Shown here: one piece after another, positions 36,047 to 44,883 of the stretch
How the letters are laid out: every line of letters starts with the position of its first letter
Numbering within the stretch: position 1 is the stretch's first letter
NCBI RefSeq assembly: GCF_013347965.1
Contig: NZ_CP048810.1
Location: forward strand, 1,364,001-1,428,000
DNA: 64,000 nt
Direction of reading: 5' to 3'
Origin: Pseudomonas bijieensis
GTDB lineage: Bacteria; Pseudomonadota; Gammaproteobacteria; Pseudomonadales; Pseudomonadaceae
Translations under genes and position numbers: made by a program
Notes under the pieces: model-generated
Seen by the model: the letters and a program-made list of their open reading frames with translations, nothing else
Database searches by the model: none
Told to the model about the DNA's origin: nothing

Positions 36047-36815
36047 ATGTCCAAGACTCAGTTGTTCGACCTCGACGGTAAAATCGCTTTCGTTTCCGGC
36101 GCCAGCCGTGGCATCGGCGAAGCCATCGCCAAACTGCTGGCCCAGCAAGGCGCCCACGTGATCGTGTCCAGCCGCAAGCTCGACGGTTGCCAGCATGTCG
36201 CCGACGCGATCATCGCCGCCGGCGGCAAGGCCACCGCCATCGCCTGCCACATCGGGGAAATGGAGCAAATCAGCCAGGTGTTCGCTGGCATCCGCGAGCA
36301 GTTCGGGCGTCTGGACATCCTGGTCAACAACGCCGCCACCAACCCGCAATTCTGCAATGTGCTGGACACCGATCTGGGGGCGTTCCAGAAAACCGTCGAC
36401 GTGAACATTCGCGGCTATTTCTTCATGTCGGTGGAAGCCGGCAAGCTGATGCGCGAGAACGGTGGCGGCAGCATCATCAACGTGGCCTCGATCAACGGCA
36501 TCTCGCCAGGGATTTTCCAGGGCATCTATTCAGTGACCAAGGCCGCCGTGATCAACATGACCAAGGTCTTCGCCAAGGAATGCGCGCAGTTCGGCATCCG
36601 CTGCAACGCCCTGCTGCCAGGCCTGACCGACACCAAGTTCGCCTCGGCGCTGGTGAAGAACGATGCGATCCTGAAAACCGCCCTGGCTCAAATCCCCCCT
36701 CAAGCGCGTGGCCGACCCGAGCGAAATGGCCGGCGCAGTGTTGTACCTGGCCAGTGATGCGTCGAGCTACACCACGGGTGTGGCGTTGAATGTGGATGGG
36801 GGTTTCCTCTCCTGA
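36047..36815 (+). pseudogene. Short-chain dehydrogenase/reductase, frameshifted near the end
   Basis: The first 216 residues are a normal SDR: GASRGIGEAIA for NAD(P) binding, NNAATNP, the catalytic YSVTKAAV, then NALLPGLTDT. At a run of six C (36694-36699) the frame changes, and the protein as read ends wrongly at 36757. Removing one C restores [21 protein letters not shown] and the usual SDR end NVDGGFLS with a stop at 36815, giving about 255 residues. The gene is otherwise intact, so a sequencing error or a very recent mutation is likely. It follows the phosphotransferase in the same operon. Confidence 0.85.
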
Positions 36816-36830
36816 TATCGACATTCATCC

Positions 36831-36919
36831 TGTGGGAGCGGGCTTGCTCGCGAATGCGCCGGATCAGTTAATACAGTTATGACTGACTCATCGCATTCGC
36901 GAGCAAGCCCGCTCCCACA
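36831..36919. repeat. REP doublet, GCGGGCTTGCTCGC type
   Basis: Inverted 28-base copies at 36831-36858 and 36892-36919 flank a 33-base spacer after the SDR gene. Confidence 0.9.
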
Positions 36920-36934
36920 GAGGATCTTCAGTGA

Positions 36935-36991
36935 TTGCAGAAATGAATATTTATTCCAATATTTGCAATTAGCGAATATTTATTCCATAAA
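36935..36991 (+). promoter_or_regulatory. Tandem promoter-like elements, each with a GAATATTTATTCCA operator
   Basis: The 14-mer GAATATTTATTCCA occurs at 36945-36958 and again at 36974-36987. On the reverse strand it reads TGGAATAAATATTC, close to the GGAA-N6-TTCC site of IolR-type (RpiR family) repressors. Each copy lies between promoter-like hexamers 17 bases apart: TTGCAG (36935) with AATATT (36958), and TTGCAA (36963) with CATAAA (36986). The arrangement fits repression of the oxidoreductase gene that starts at 37031. Confidence 0.6.
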
Positions 36992-37030
36992 TAGCCCTCC
37001 TGAAAACAACAATTCAAAGGGCTCTTTCTC

Positions 37031-38147
37031 ATGCGTGAACTCGGCATCGGTCTGATTGGCACCGGCTTCATGGGCCGTGCCCATGCCTTGGCTTTCCACA
37101 ATGCCAAGGCGGTCTTTAACCTCCCCCTGAACCTGACACTGGCGGCCCTGGCCGACGCCGACCCGCAGCGCGCCCGGCAATGCGCCCAAAGCTGGGGGGT
37201 TTGCGACGGCCCACAGTGACTGGCAGCAACTGATCGACGACCCGAAGGTCAACCTGATCGCCATCACCACACCCAACCACCTGCACTTCCCCATGGCCAT
37301 GGCGGCGCTGGCAGCGGGCAAGCCGGTCTATTGTGAGAAGCCCCTGGCAGTGTCCCTGGAGCAGGCCGAGCAGATGCAGCAGGCGGCCAAGGCCGCCGGC
37401 GTAGTGACGCGGGTCGGCTACAACTATCAGCACAACCCGATCATCCAACTGGCGCGAGACATGATCCAGCGCGGGGAACTGGGGCAGATCATCAGTTTCC
37501 AGGGCGAATTCAGCGAAGACTTCATGGCCGACCCGACCTCGCCATGGTCATGGCGCTGCGAAGCCGCCCACGCCGGTGGCGCACTGGCCGACCTGGGCAG
37601 TCACTTGCTGGCCATGGCCCGGTACCTGTTGGGCGATGTCGAAGCGGTGTGCGCCGACAGCCAGACCGTGCACAACCAGCGCCCGGCCAGCGCCAGCAAT
37701 GCCGAACAACGCGCCATCGCGGTGGACGACCAAGTCCACGCCCTGCTGCGTTTCACCAACGGCGCCCGAGGCACGGTGAGCAGCAGTTGGCTCAAGCATG
37801 GCTACAAGAACCACCTGAGCTTCGAGATCAGCGGCACCCTCGGCACGCTGGCGTTCGATCAGGAACGGCTCAATGAACTGCGCCTGTGCCACGTCGGTCA
37901 GGCAGGTTTCCAGCGGCTGCTGGCTGGTCCGGATTTACCGGGGTATGCCGTGTTCAGTCCGGCGGCCGGGCATCAGTTGGGGTACAACGAATTGAAGACG
38001 CTGGAGGTGCAGGAACTGGTCATGGCCCTCGCAGACCAGGGTGGCAGCGGGACCGACTTTGCAGAAGCCTGGGAAGTGGAGCGGCTGGCGGCGGCGATTC
38101 GTGTGGCGGCGCGGGAGCAGCGGTGGGTGAAAATCAGCGAGCTGTGA
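37031..38147 (+). pseudogene. Gfo/Idh/MocA oxidoreductase with an early frameshift
   Basis: This gene encodes an NAD(P)-dependent sugar or cyclitol dehydrogenase-like protein of about 371 residues. The Rossmann start GIGLIGTGFMGRAHALAF is intact, but at a run of six G (37194-37199) the frame changes and a stop follows at 37219. Removing one G restores SWGFATAHSDWQQLIDDP and joins it to the long second part with the family motif YCEKPLAVS and the active-site segment DLGSHLLAMARYLLG. The gene is otherwise complete. The operators upstream resemble the one before ibpA, which suggests a role in inositol or related cyclitol metabolism. The substrate is unknown. Confidence 0.82.
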
Positions 38148-38192
38148 CCGCTCTTTTGCCGCACCTTGTAACCCTCGCCACAGGAGAGCTGT

Positions 38193-39641
38193 TCAGTTTC
38201 GATGTTGGGTTTGCAATTCAGCCAAGCGCGCGGCCAGCGCCTTGGCCTGGCTCGCCACGTCGGTCACCGCGGTGCTTTCCCACCACATCCCGCGCAACGG
38301 CGGCCCCATGGCGAACAGGCGCTCGGCGGGCTCGCCTTGGGCGTCCAGCACCGTCCCGTCAGGCCGGGCGGCGATACCCAGGGCCAATGGGCCCGGCTGG
38401 ATCAGGCCCCGGGCCAACAACTGCTGCGGCAACGGTCGCGCCACCCGGCGCCAGTCATATTCGATACCACTGGAATTGATCAGCGCCGCGCCCTGCACCA
38501 CCGTCAGCCCAACCTCACCCCGCCGACGGATGTGAATAGCCAGCGCCCCCTCGGCAGTGGAAGCCAAGCCCTTGAACGACGCCGCGTGGATCCGCAACCG
38601 CCCTTCTTCGTGCAGACGGGCCACCAGCTCCGCGCTCAACGGTGGCGAACGATGGTGATGGCTCTCCCACCAGGGCCGTACATGCCGGACGAACTGCCGG
38701 CGCTGCACATCGCTGGCCTGGTTCCACAATCGCCCGATGTGCGCGCGCACCGTATCCAGCGGCGCCTGCCAATCGATGCCTTGGGCCCGGGCTTGACGGC
38801 ATTGCTCGCGCAGTGCCCGCATCAGTTGGCGTGGCGAACGCAGGCTGTGATCCTCGGCGAGGAAATCCACCCAGGCCGGCGGTTGGCGGCGTACATGGGG
38901 CAGCAGGCCGTGGCGGGAAAACACTTCGATCGGGCCACGATGGCCGGCCTGTTCCAGCGACACGACGGCATCGACCATGGTCAGCCCCGAGCCGATGATC
39001 AGCACTGTGGACTGCGGATCAAGCTGACGCATCGCCGTCACATCCCAAGGGTCCAGGGCCGCGGCGTTCAAGCCGCTGGATTGGGTTTGCGGGGTCCGCG
39101 CCGCGGGGAACATGCCGGTGGCCAGCACGGCGAAACGGCCACGCAGGACCTGGCCGTCACCCAGCGTCAGCACCACGGCATCGTCGACAAGCCGCAGGTC
39201 AACAGCCTCCCCGCGCACATGTTCAGCCGTCGAACCATTTTGCGCACCCAACGCACGGGCCTCGGCCAGACGTTGCTGCACGTAGAGGCCAAACATCCCC
39301 CGGGGTGGGAACAAGTCGCTGATCGGCACGTGCTGCTGATCCGACTCGAGCCAGCCGCCGGCCTCGATGAATGCGGTGAGCCATTGGGTCAGGTCATCGG
39401 CGTTGTCCGGATCGACGCTCATCCGCGCCGCGTTGCCGTTCAGGGTGTGGCCAAGTTCCACCGCGCTGTAGGCCTCGCCCCGGCCCAGTTCGCTGCGCGG
39501 TTCGACAATCAGCACCTCGCGCCGGCCCGGCAGGCGCAGCAACTGCGCGGCCAGCATGGCGCCGCTCAAGCCGCCGCCGATGATCAGGATATCGGCTTCG
39601 CGGATGAGCCCGCTGCCCTGTCGCTCCAGCGCTGTGTCCAT
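38193..39641 (-). CDS. FAD/NAD(P)-binding oxidoreductase (NAD_binding_9 type)
   Basis: This 482-residue protein has an N-terminal dinucleotide-binding motif (ILIIGGGLSGAMLAAQLL) and a second one in the middle (VLIIGSGLTMVDAVVSLEQAG), as in the YdhS-like FAD/NAD(P) proteins. Family segments such as VLATGMFPA and SSGIEYDW are present. No signal peptide is seen. The ATG at 39641 has GGAGG five bases upstream. It begins 17 bases after the XRE-cupin regulator, so they form an operon. The reaction is unknown. Confidence 0.82.
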   Translation of the reverse strand: MDTALERQGSGLIREADILIIGGGLSGAMLAAQLLRLPGRREVLIVEPRSELGRGEAYSAVELGHTLNGNAARMSVDPDNADDLTQWLTAFIEAGGWLESDQQHVPISDLFPPRGMFGLYVQQRLAEARALGAQNGSTAEHVRGEAVDLRLVDDAVVLTLGDGQVLRGRFAVLATGMFPAARTPQTQSSGLNAAALDPWDVTAMRQLDPQSTVLIIGSGLTMVDAVVSLEQAGHRGPIEVFSRHGLLPHVRRQPPAWVDFLAEDHSLRSPRQLMRALREQCRQARAQGIDWQAPLDTVRAHIGRLWNQASDVQRRQFVRHVRPWWESHHHRSPPLSAELVARLHEEGRLRIHAASFKGLASTAEGALAIHIRRRGEVGLTVVQGAALINSSGIEYDWRRVARPLPQQLLARGLIQPGPLALGIAARPDGTVLDAQGEPAERLFAMGPPLRGMWWESTAVTDVASQAKALAARLAELQTQHRN

Positions 39642-39658
39642 ACCGCCCTCCCCAGGCA

Positions 39659-40234
39659 TCAAATCACCACGTTGCGTACGAATCTCGCCGCCACCGGGCC
39701 ATCGTTGCGATAGGCATGGGGCTGGTTGCTGGCGAACATGAAAAACTCACCGGCGCCAATCCGGCGCTCGTCGCTGCCCAGCAGCAAGGTCAGGCAGCCC
39801 TCGAAGACATAGAGCTGTTCGCTCCAGCCGTCGGCGTCGGGTTCGGAAGAGTAATGCTCGCCGGGCTCCAGGCGCCATTCCCAGAGTTCGACCTCACGGC
39901 TGGCGGTGGCCTTGGCGAGCAATACGGCTTTGCTGCCAGCGATGGTACCGGCCCAGGCCAATTCGTTGATGCGACTCGGGTCGCGCGCATCGGGGGCCTG
40001 GATCAAGTCGCTGAAGGCCACGTCGAGGGCTTCGGCGACACGGTCAAGGGTGGTCAGGCTGACATTCTTTTCGCCGGCCTCAATAGCCACCAGCATGCGC
40101 CGGCTGACCCCGGACAATTCCGCCAGCGCGGTCTGGCTGAGCTGTGCGGCGTGCCGCAGGCGGCGGACGTTCTGGCTGACGTGTTGCAGGACGGATGCCC
40201 GCTGAGCGTTTTCTTTGTGCACTATATTGCTCAT
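39659..40234 (-). CDS. XRE-family regulator with C-terminal cupin
   Basis: This 191-residue protein has an N-terminal helix-turn-helix (residues about 20-75: LSQTALAELSGVSRRMLVAIEAGEKNVSL) and a C-terminal cupin domain (about 115-190: EPGEHYSSEPDADGWSEQLYVFEGCLTLLL). This build senses a small molecule and usually represses adjacent metabolic or transport genes. It diverges from the EamA transporter across 75 bases and precedes the FAD protein, so both are likely targets. I chose the ATG at 40234; the ribosome site is not obvious and the frame is open further upstream. Confidence 0.87.
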   Translation of the reverse strand: MSNIVHKENAQRASVLQHVSQNVRRLRHAAQLSQTALAELSGVSRRMLVAIEAGEKNVSLTTLDRVAEALDVAFSDLIQAPDARDPSRINELAWAGTIAGSKAVLLAKATASREVELWEWRLEPGEHYSSEPDADGWSEQLYVFEGCLTLLLGSDERRIGAGEFFMFASNQPHAYRNDGPVAARFVRNVVI

Positions 40235-40309
40235 CTGCTGGGGTTGCGCATTATACTGCCCACCTTCTTCGGGCGCATTGTGCGTCCGCCTCAAGTGGCG
40301 CGCAAGGTC

Positions 40310-41242
40310 ATGGCATCGGTGAACTCTCCTCAAGCTTCCTCCCGTTTCTCAAGGTTCAGCAAGGCCGAATGCGTGCTGGTGCTGATCACCATGATCTGGG
40401 GCGGGACGTTCCTGTTGGTGCAGCATGCCATGACCGTCAGCGGACCGATGTTTTTCGTCGGCCTGCGCTTTGCCGCCGCAGCCGCATTCGTTGCGCTGTT
40501 CTCCTGGCGCCACCTGCGCGACTTGACCCTGTTCGAACTCAAGGCCGGCTGTTTCATCGGCGTGGCGATCATGCTCGGCTACGGTTTGCAGACCGTCGGC
40601 CTACAGACCATTCCCAGCAGCCAATCGGCCTTCATCACCGCGCTGTACGTGCCATTCGTGCCTTTGTTGCAATGGCTGGTGCTGGGCCGTCGCCCTGGCC
40701 TGATGCCCAGCATCGGCATCATGCTGGCGTTCACCGGGCTGATGCTGGTGTCAGGTCCGGCGGGCGCGTCGCTGAATTTCAGCGCTGGCGAAATCGCCAC
40801 GCTGATCAGCGCCATCGCGATTGCCGCCGAGATCATCCTGATCAGCGCCTATGCCGGCCAGGTCGATGTGCGCCGGGTGACCGTGGTGCAACTGGCAAGC
40901 ACGGCGGTGCTGGCATTCCTGATGGTGGTGCCGACCCAGGAAACCATCCCGGATTTCTCCTGGCTGCTGTTGGTCAGTGCCGTGGGCCTGGGGGCCGCCA
41001 GCGCAGCGATCCAGGTGGCGATGAACTGGGCGCAGAAAAGTGTCTCGCCCACCCGCGCCACGCTGATCTATGCCGGCGAGCCGGTGTGGGCCGGCATTGC
41101 CGGGCGCCTGGCCGGTGAGCGGCTGCCAGCGATCGCGTTGTTCGGCGCGGCGCTGATCGTGGCGGCGGTGATTGTCAGTGAGTTAAAGACTCGGAGCAAA
41201 GATGTCGTCGAGGTGGATGAAGCACTCGAACGCGAGCAGTGA
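40310..41242 (+). CDS. EamA/DMT-family transporter
   Basis: This 310-residue inner-membrane protein has about ten hydrophobic helices in two EamA repeats (ITMIWGGTFLLVQHAM and the second half from FSAGEIATLISAIAIAAEI). DMT transporters of this kind mostly export amino acids or other metabolites. The likely start is the ATG at 40310, with a GTG nine bases later as an alternative; the frame upstream is antisense to the regulator. The divergent XRE-cupin regulator probably controls it. Confidence 0.88.
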   Translation: MASVNSPQASSRFSRFSKAECVLVLITMIWGGTFLLVQHAMTVSGPMFFVGLRFAAAAAFVALFSWRHLRDLTLFELKAGCFIGVAIMLGYGLQTVGLQTIPSSQSAFITALYVPFVPLLQWLVLGRRPGLMPSIGIMLAFTGLMLVSGPAGASLNFSAGEIATLISAIAIAAEIILISAYAGQVDVRRVTVVQLASTAVLAFLMVVPTQETIPDFSWLLLVSAVGLGAASAAIQVAMNWAQKSVSPTRATLIYAGEPVWAGIAGRLAGERLPAIALFGAALIVAAVIVSELKTRSKDVVEVDEALEREQ

Positions 41243-41271
41243 GGCCGGTCACCTGCAATGGTGATTGACCC

Positions 41272-41403
41272 TGTGGCGAGGGAGCTTGCTCCCGCTGGAG
41301 CGCGCAGCGGTCCTAAATCAGTTGACTCGATCTTCCTGGCACACCGAGTCGGCTGGTTTGGGGGGCTGCTGCGCAGCCCAGCGGGAGCAAGCTCCCTCGC
41401 CAC
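41272..41403. repeat. Long inverted repeat, GGGAGCTTGCTCCC family
   Basis: TGTGGCGAGGGAGCTTGC and its continuation at 41272-41298 pair with 41376-41403. The rest of the 41243-41614 gap holds no supported gene; the promoter of the antiporter operon should lie between 41404 and 41614. Confidence 0.88.
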
Positions 41404-41614
41404 GGGTGATGCGCATGGCGCGCTATTGCGTTACCTCCAACCATCGGCCCAGCGGCCCCAGTACCGTGGTGGATTCTGACGCTGCCTCCCTTCCCCAAAC
41501 AACGCAAAGTCCGAAAACTCAACCAACCTTGTAGGATTCTGCGACACCCTCGCGGTTGGTGATCCGCAATACGCCACGTATGATCCCTCACAACCTCCCG
41601 CCGAATAGAAGCCT

Positions 41615-44539
41615 ATGTCACTGATAGTTCTATTGCTTTTGCCCTTCATCGGCAGCTGTGTCGCGGCACTGCTGCCGCATAACGCCCGTAACGCCGAATC
41701 ACTGCTGGCCGGCCTCGTGGCCCTGGCCGGCACTGTCCAGGTGGCCTTGCTGTACCCGCAGATCGCCGACGGCGGCGTGATCCGTGAGCAATATTCCTGG
41801 TTGCCCAGCCTCGGCCTGGATTTCGTGCTGCGCCTGGACGGTTTTGCCTGGCTGTTTTCCTTGTTGGTGCTGGGCATCGGCACGCTGGTGTCGCTGTACG
41901 CCCGCTACTACATGTCGCCGGACGATCCGGTGCCGCGCTTCTTCGCCTTTTTCCTGGCGTTCATGGGTGCCATGCTCGGGTTGGTGATCTCCGGCAACCT
42001 GATCCAAATAGTGTTTTTCTGGGAACTGACCAGCCTGTTCTCGTTCCTGCTGATCGGCTACTGGCACCACCGCACCGACGCCAGGCGCGGCGCCTACATG
42101 GCATTGATGGTGACCGGGGCCGGCGGTCTGTGCCTGTTGGCCGGGGTGATATTGCTCGGCCATGTGGTGGGCAGCTATGACCTGGACAAGGTCCTGGCCG
42201 CCGGCGACTTGATCCGTGCCCATGCCCTCTACCCCATCCTGCTGCCGCTGATCCTGATCGGCGCCCTGAGCAAAAGCGCGCAATTCCCTTTCCATTTCTG
42301 GCTGCCCCATGCCATGGCCGCCCCTACGCCGGTGTCGGCGTATCTGCACTCGGCGACCATGGTCAAGGCCGGGGTGTTCCTGCTGGCGCGGTTATGGCCG
42401 TCGCTGTCGGGCAGTGAAGAATGGTTCTACATCGTCGGCGGCGCGGGAGCCTGTACGTTACTGCTGGGCGCCTACTGCGCGATGTTCCAGAACGACCTCA
42501 AGGGTCTGCTGGCCTACTCCACCATCAGCCACCTCGGGCTGATCACCTTGCTGCTGGGCCTGAACAGCCCGCTCGCGGCAGTGGCGGCAGTGTTCCACAT
42601 CCTCAACCACGCAACCTTCAAGGCCTCGCTGTTCATGGCCGCAGGGATCATCGACCACGAAAGCGGCACCCGTGACATTCGCAAGCTCAGCGGCCTGGTG
42701 CGGCTGATTCCGTTCACCGCGACCCTGGCCATGGTCGCCAGCGCAGCGATGGCCGGGGTGCCGTTGCTCAATGGTTTCCTGTCCAAGGAAATGTTCTTCG
42801 CCGAGACGGTGTTTATCTCCGCCACGGCCTGGGTCGAGCTGGCGCTGCCGATCATCGCCACCATCGCCGGGACCTTCAGCGTCGCCTACTCCCTGCGCTT
42901 TACCGTGGATGTGTTCTTCGGCCCCACCGCCACCGACCTGCCCCATACCCCCCACGAACCACCGCGCTGGATGCGCGCCCCGGTGGAGTTGCTGGTGTTC
43001 ACCTGCCTGTTGGTGGGGATCTTCCCGGCCCAGGTGGTCGGCTCGTTGCTCGCTGCCGCCGCGTTGCCGGTGGTGGGCGGCACGCTGCCTGAATACAGCC
43101 TGGCAATCTGGCACGGCCTCAACGCGCCGATGATCATGAGCCTGGTGGCGATGTCCGGCGGCATCGTCCTGTACCTGCTGTTGCGTAATCAATTCAGGCA
43201 AGGGCACATCAAGCACCCGCCATTCATTGGCCGACTCAACGGCAAGCGGCTGTTCGAACGCTGCCTGGTGCTGATGATGCGCCACAGCCGGCGCCTGGAA
43301 CGACGGATCAGCACCCGTCGCCTGCAGGCCCAGTTGTTCTGGCTGGTATTGGCCGCGGTGTTCGCCGGGCTGATCCCGATGCTGCACAGCACGCTGGTCT
43401 GGGGCGACCGGCCGAAAATCCCCGGCTCCATCGTGTTCGTCACCCTGTGGCTGCTGGCGATCGCCTGTGCCCTGGGGGCGGCCTGGCAGGCCAAGTATCA
43501 CCGACTCGCGGCCCTGACCATGGTCAGCGTCTGCGGCCTGATGACCTGTGTGACCTTCGTCTGGTTCTCAGCGCCGGACCTGGCCTTGACGCAACTGGTG
43601 GTGGAAGTGGTGACCACAGTGCTGATCCTGTTGGGCCTGCGTTGGTTGCCTCGACGGATCGAGGATGCTTCGCCCCTGCCCAACAGCGAGCGGCGCGCAC
43701 GCATCCGCCGCCTGCGGGACTTGCTGTTGTCCATCGCCGTGGGTGGCGGCATGGCGCTGCTGTCCTACGCGATGCTGACACGGCAGACGCCCAACGACAT
43801 TTCGTCGTTCTACTTGAGCCGCGCCCTGCCCGAGGGCGGCGGCAGCAATGTGGTGAACGTGATGCTGGTGGATTTCCGTGGCTTCGACACCCTGGGGGAA
43901 ATCACCGTGCTGGTGGCGGTGGCCCTGGCGGTGTTCGCCCTGCTGCGACGCTTCCGCCCGCCGAAGGAAAGCATGCAGCTACCGGCGCAACAGCGCCTGC
44001 TGGCACCGGATGTGGTCACCGACCTGGTCAACCCGCGCCATGCCAGCGACACCGCCCTGGGTTTCATGATGGTGCCGTCGGTGCTGGTGCGCCTGCTGCT
44101 GCCTATCGCCCTGGTGGTGTCGTTCTACCTGTTCATGCGCGGGCACAACCAACCCGGCGGCGGCTTCGTCGCCGGGCTGGTGATGTCGGTGGCGTTCATC
44201 CTGCAATACATGGTCGCCGGCACGCAGTGGGTCGAGGCGCAAATGAGCCTGCGGCCGCTGCGCTGGATGGGCACCGGGCTGTTGTTCGCCACGGTCACGG
44301 GCCTGGGGGCGATGGCCGTGGGGTATCCGTTCCTGACCACCCACACCTGGCATTTCGACTTACCACTGCTGGGTGATATCCATGTGGCCAGCGCGCTGTT
44401 CTTCGACATCGGCGTGTACGCCGTGGTGGTCGGCTCCACCCTGTTGATCCTTACCGCCCTGGCTCACCAGTCGGTACGAGCCCATAAACCGGGCCTGCAA
44501 GCCAAACCCATCGCCCCCGTCAAAGGAGCCACCGCCTGA
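41615..44539 (+). CDS. phaA: Mrp/Pha cation/proton antiporter, fused subunits A and B
   Basis: This large subunit (974 residues, about twenty membrane helices) resembles NuoL in its first 500 residues (FPFHFWLPHAMAAPTPVSAYLHSATMVKAG is the classic proton-pump signature). Its C-terminal part (about 760-960, with FYLFMRGHNQPGGGFVAGL) is the MrpB-like domain, so A and B are fused, as in group 2 Pha/Mrp systems. The complex exchanges Na+ or K+ for protons and helps in alkaline or salt stress. The stop codon overlaps the start of subunit C, and five more subunit genes follow. Confidence 0.93.
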   Translation: MSLIVLLLLPFIGSCVAALLPHNARNAESLLAGLVALAGTVQVALLYPQIADGGVIREQYSWLPSLGLDFVLRLDGFAWLFSLLVLGIGTLVSLYARYYMSPDDPVPRFFAFFLAFMGAMLGLVISGNLIQIVFFWELTSLFSFLLIGYWHHRTDARRGAYMALMVTGAGGLCLLAGVILLGHVVGSYDLDKVLAAGDLIRAHALYPILLPLILIGALSKSAQFPFHFWLPHAMAAPTPVSAYLHSATMVKAGVFLLARLWPSLSGSEEWFYIVGGAGACTLLLGAYCAMFQNDLKGLLAYSTISHLGLITLLLGLNSPLAAVAAVFHILNHATFKASLFMAAGIIDHESGTRDIRKLSGLVRLIPFTATLAMVASAAMAGVPLLNGFLSKEMFFAETVFISATAWVELALPIIATIAGTFSVAYSLRFTVDVFFGPTATDLPHTPHEPPRWMRAPVELLVFTCLLVGIFPAQVVGSLLAAAALPVVGGTLPEYSLAIWHGLNAPMIMSLVAMSGGIVLYLLLRNQFRQGHIKHPPFIGRLNGKRLFERCLVLMMRHSRRLERRISTRRLQAQLFWLVLAAVFAGLIPMLHSTLVWGDRPKIPGSIVFVTLWLLAIACALGAAWQAKYHRLAALTMVSVCGLMTCVTFVWFSAPDLALTQLVVEVVTTVLILLGLRWLPRRIEDASPLPNSERRARIRRLRDLLLSIAVGGGMALLSYAMLTRQTPNDISSFYLSRALPEGGGSNVVNVMLVDFRGFDTLGEITVLVAVALAVFALLRRFRPPKESMQLPAQQRLLAPDVVTDLVNPRHASDTALGFMMVPSVLVRLLLPIALVVSFYLFMRGHNQPGGGFVAGLVMSVAFILQYMVAGTQWVEAQMSLRPLRWMGTGLLFATVTGLGAMAVGYPFLTTHTWHFDLPLLGDIHVASALFFDIGVYAVVVGSTLLILTALAHQSVRAHKPGLQAKPIAPVKGATA

Positions 44540-44883
44540 TGGAAGAAGTCATCGCAATCGCAATCGGCGTACTGGCCGCCTCCGGTGTCTGGCTGGTGCT
44601 GCGGCCACGGACCTTCCAGGTGGTCATGGGCCTGTGCCTGTTGTCCTATGGCGTCAACCTGTTCATCTTCAGCATGGGCAGTTTGTTCATCGGCAAGGAA
44701 CCGATCATCAAGGACGGCGTGCCCCAGGATCTGCTGCACTACACCGACCCACTGCCCCAGGCCCTGGTGCTGACCGCCATCGTGATCAGCTTCGCCATGA
44801 CCGCGCTGTTCCTGGTGGTGCTGCTCGCCTCCCGGGGCCTGACCGGGACTGACCATGTGGACGGTCGGGAGCCCAAGGAATGA
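44539..44883 (+). CDS. phaC: Mrp/Pha antiporter subunit C
   Basis: This 114-residue NuoK-like subunit has three membrane helices (IAIAIGVLAASGVWLVL, VMGLCLLSYGVNLFIFSMG and ALVLTAIVISFAMTALFLVVLLA). The pattern LCLLSYGVNLFIF is typical of MrpC. It overlaps subunit A by one base (TGATG) and subunit D by four, so the six subunits are translationally coupled. Confidence 0.93.
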   Translation: MEEVIAIAIGVLAASGVWLVLRPRTFQVVMGLCLLSYGVNLFIFSMGSLFIGKEPIIKDGVPQDLLHYTDPLPQALVLTAIVISFAMTALFLVVLLASRGLTGTDHVDGREPKE

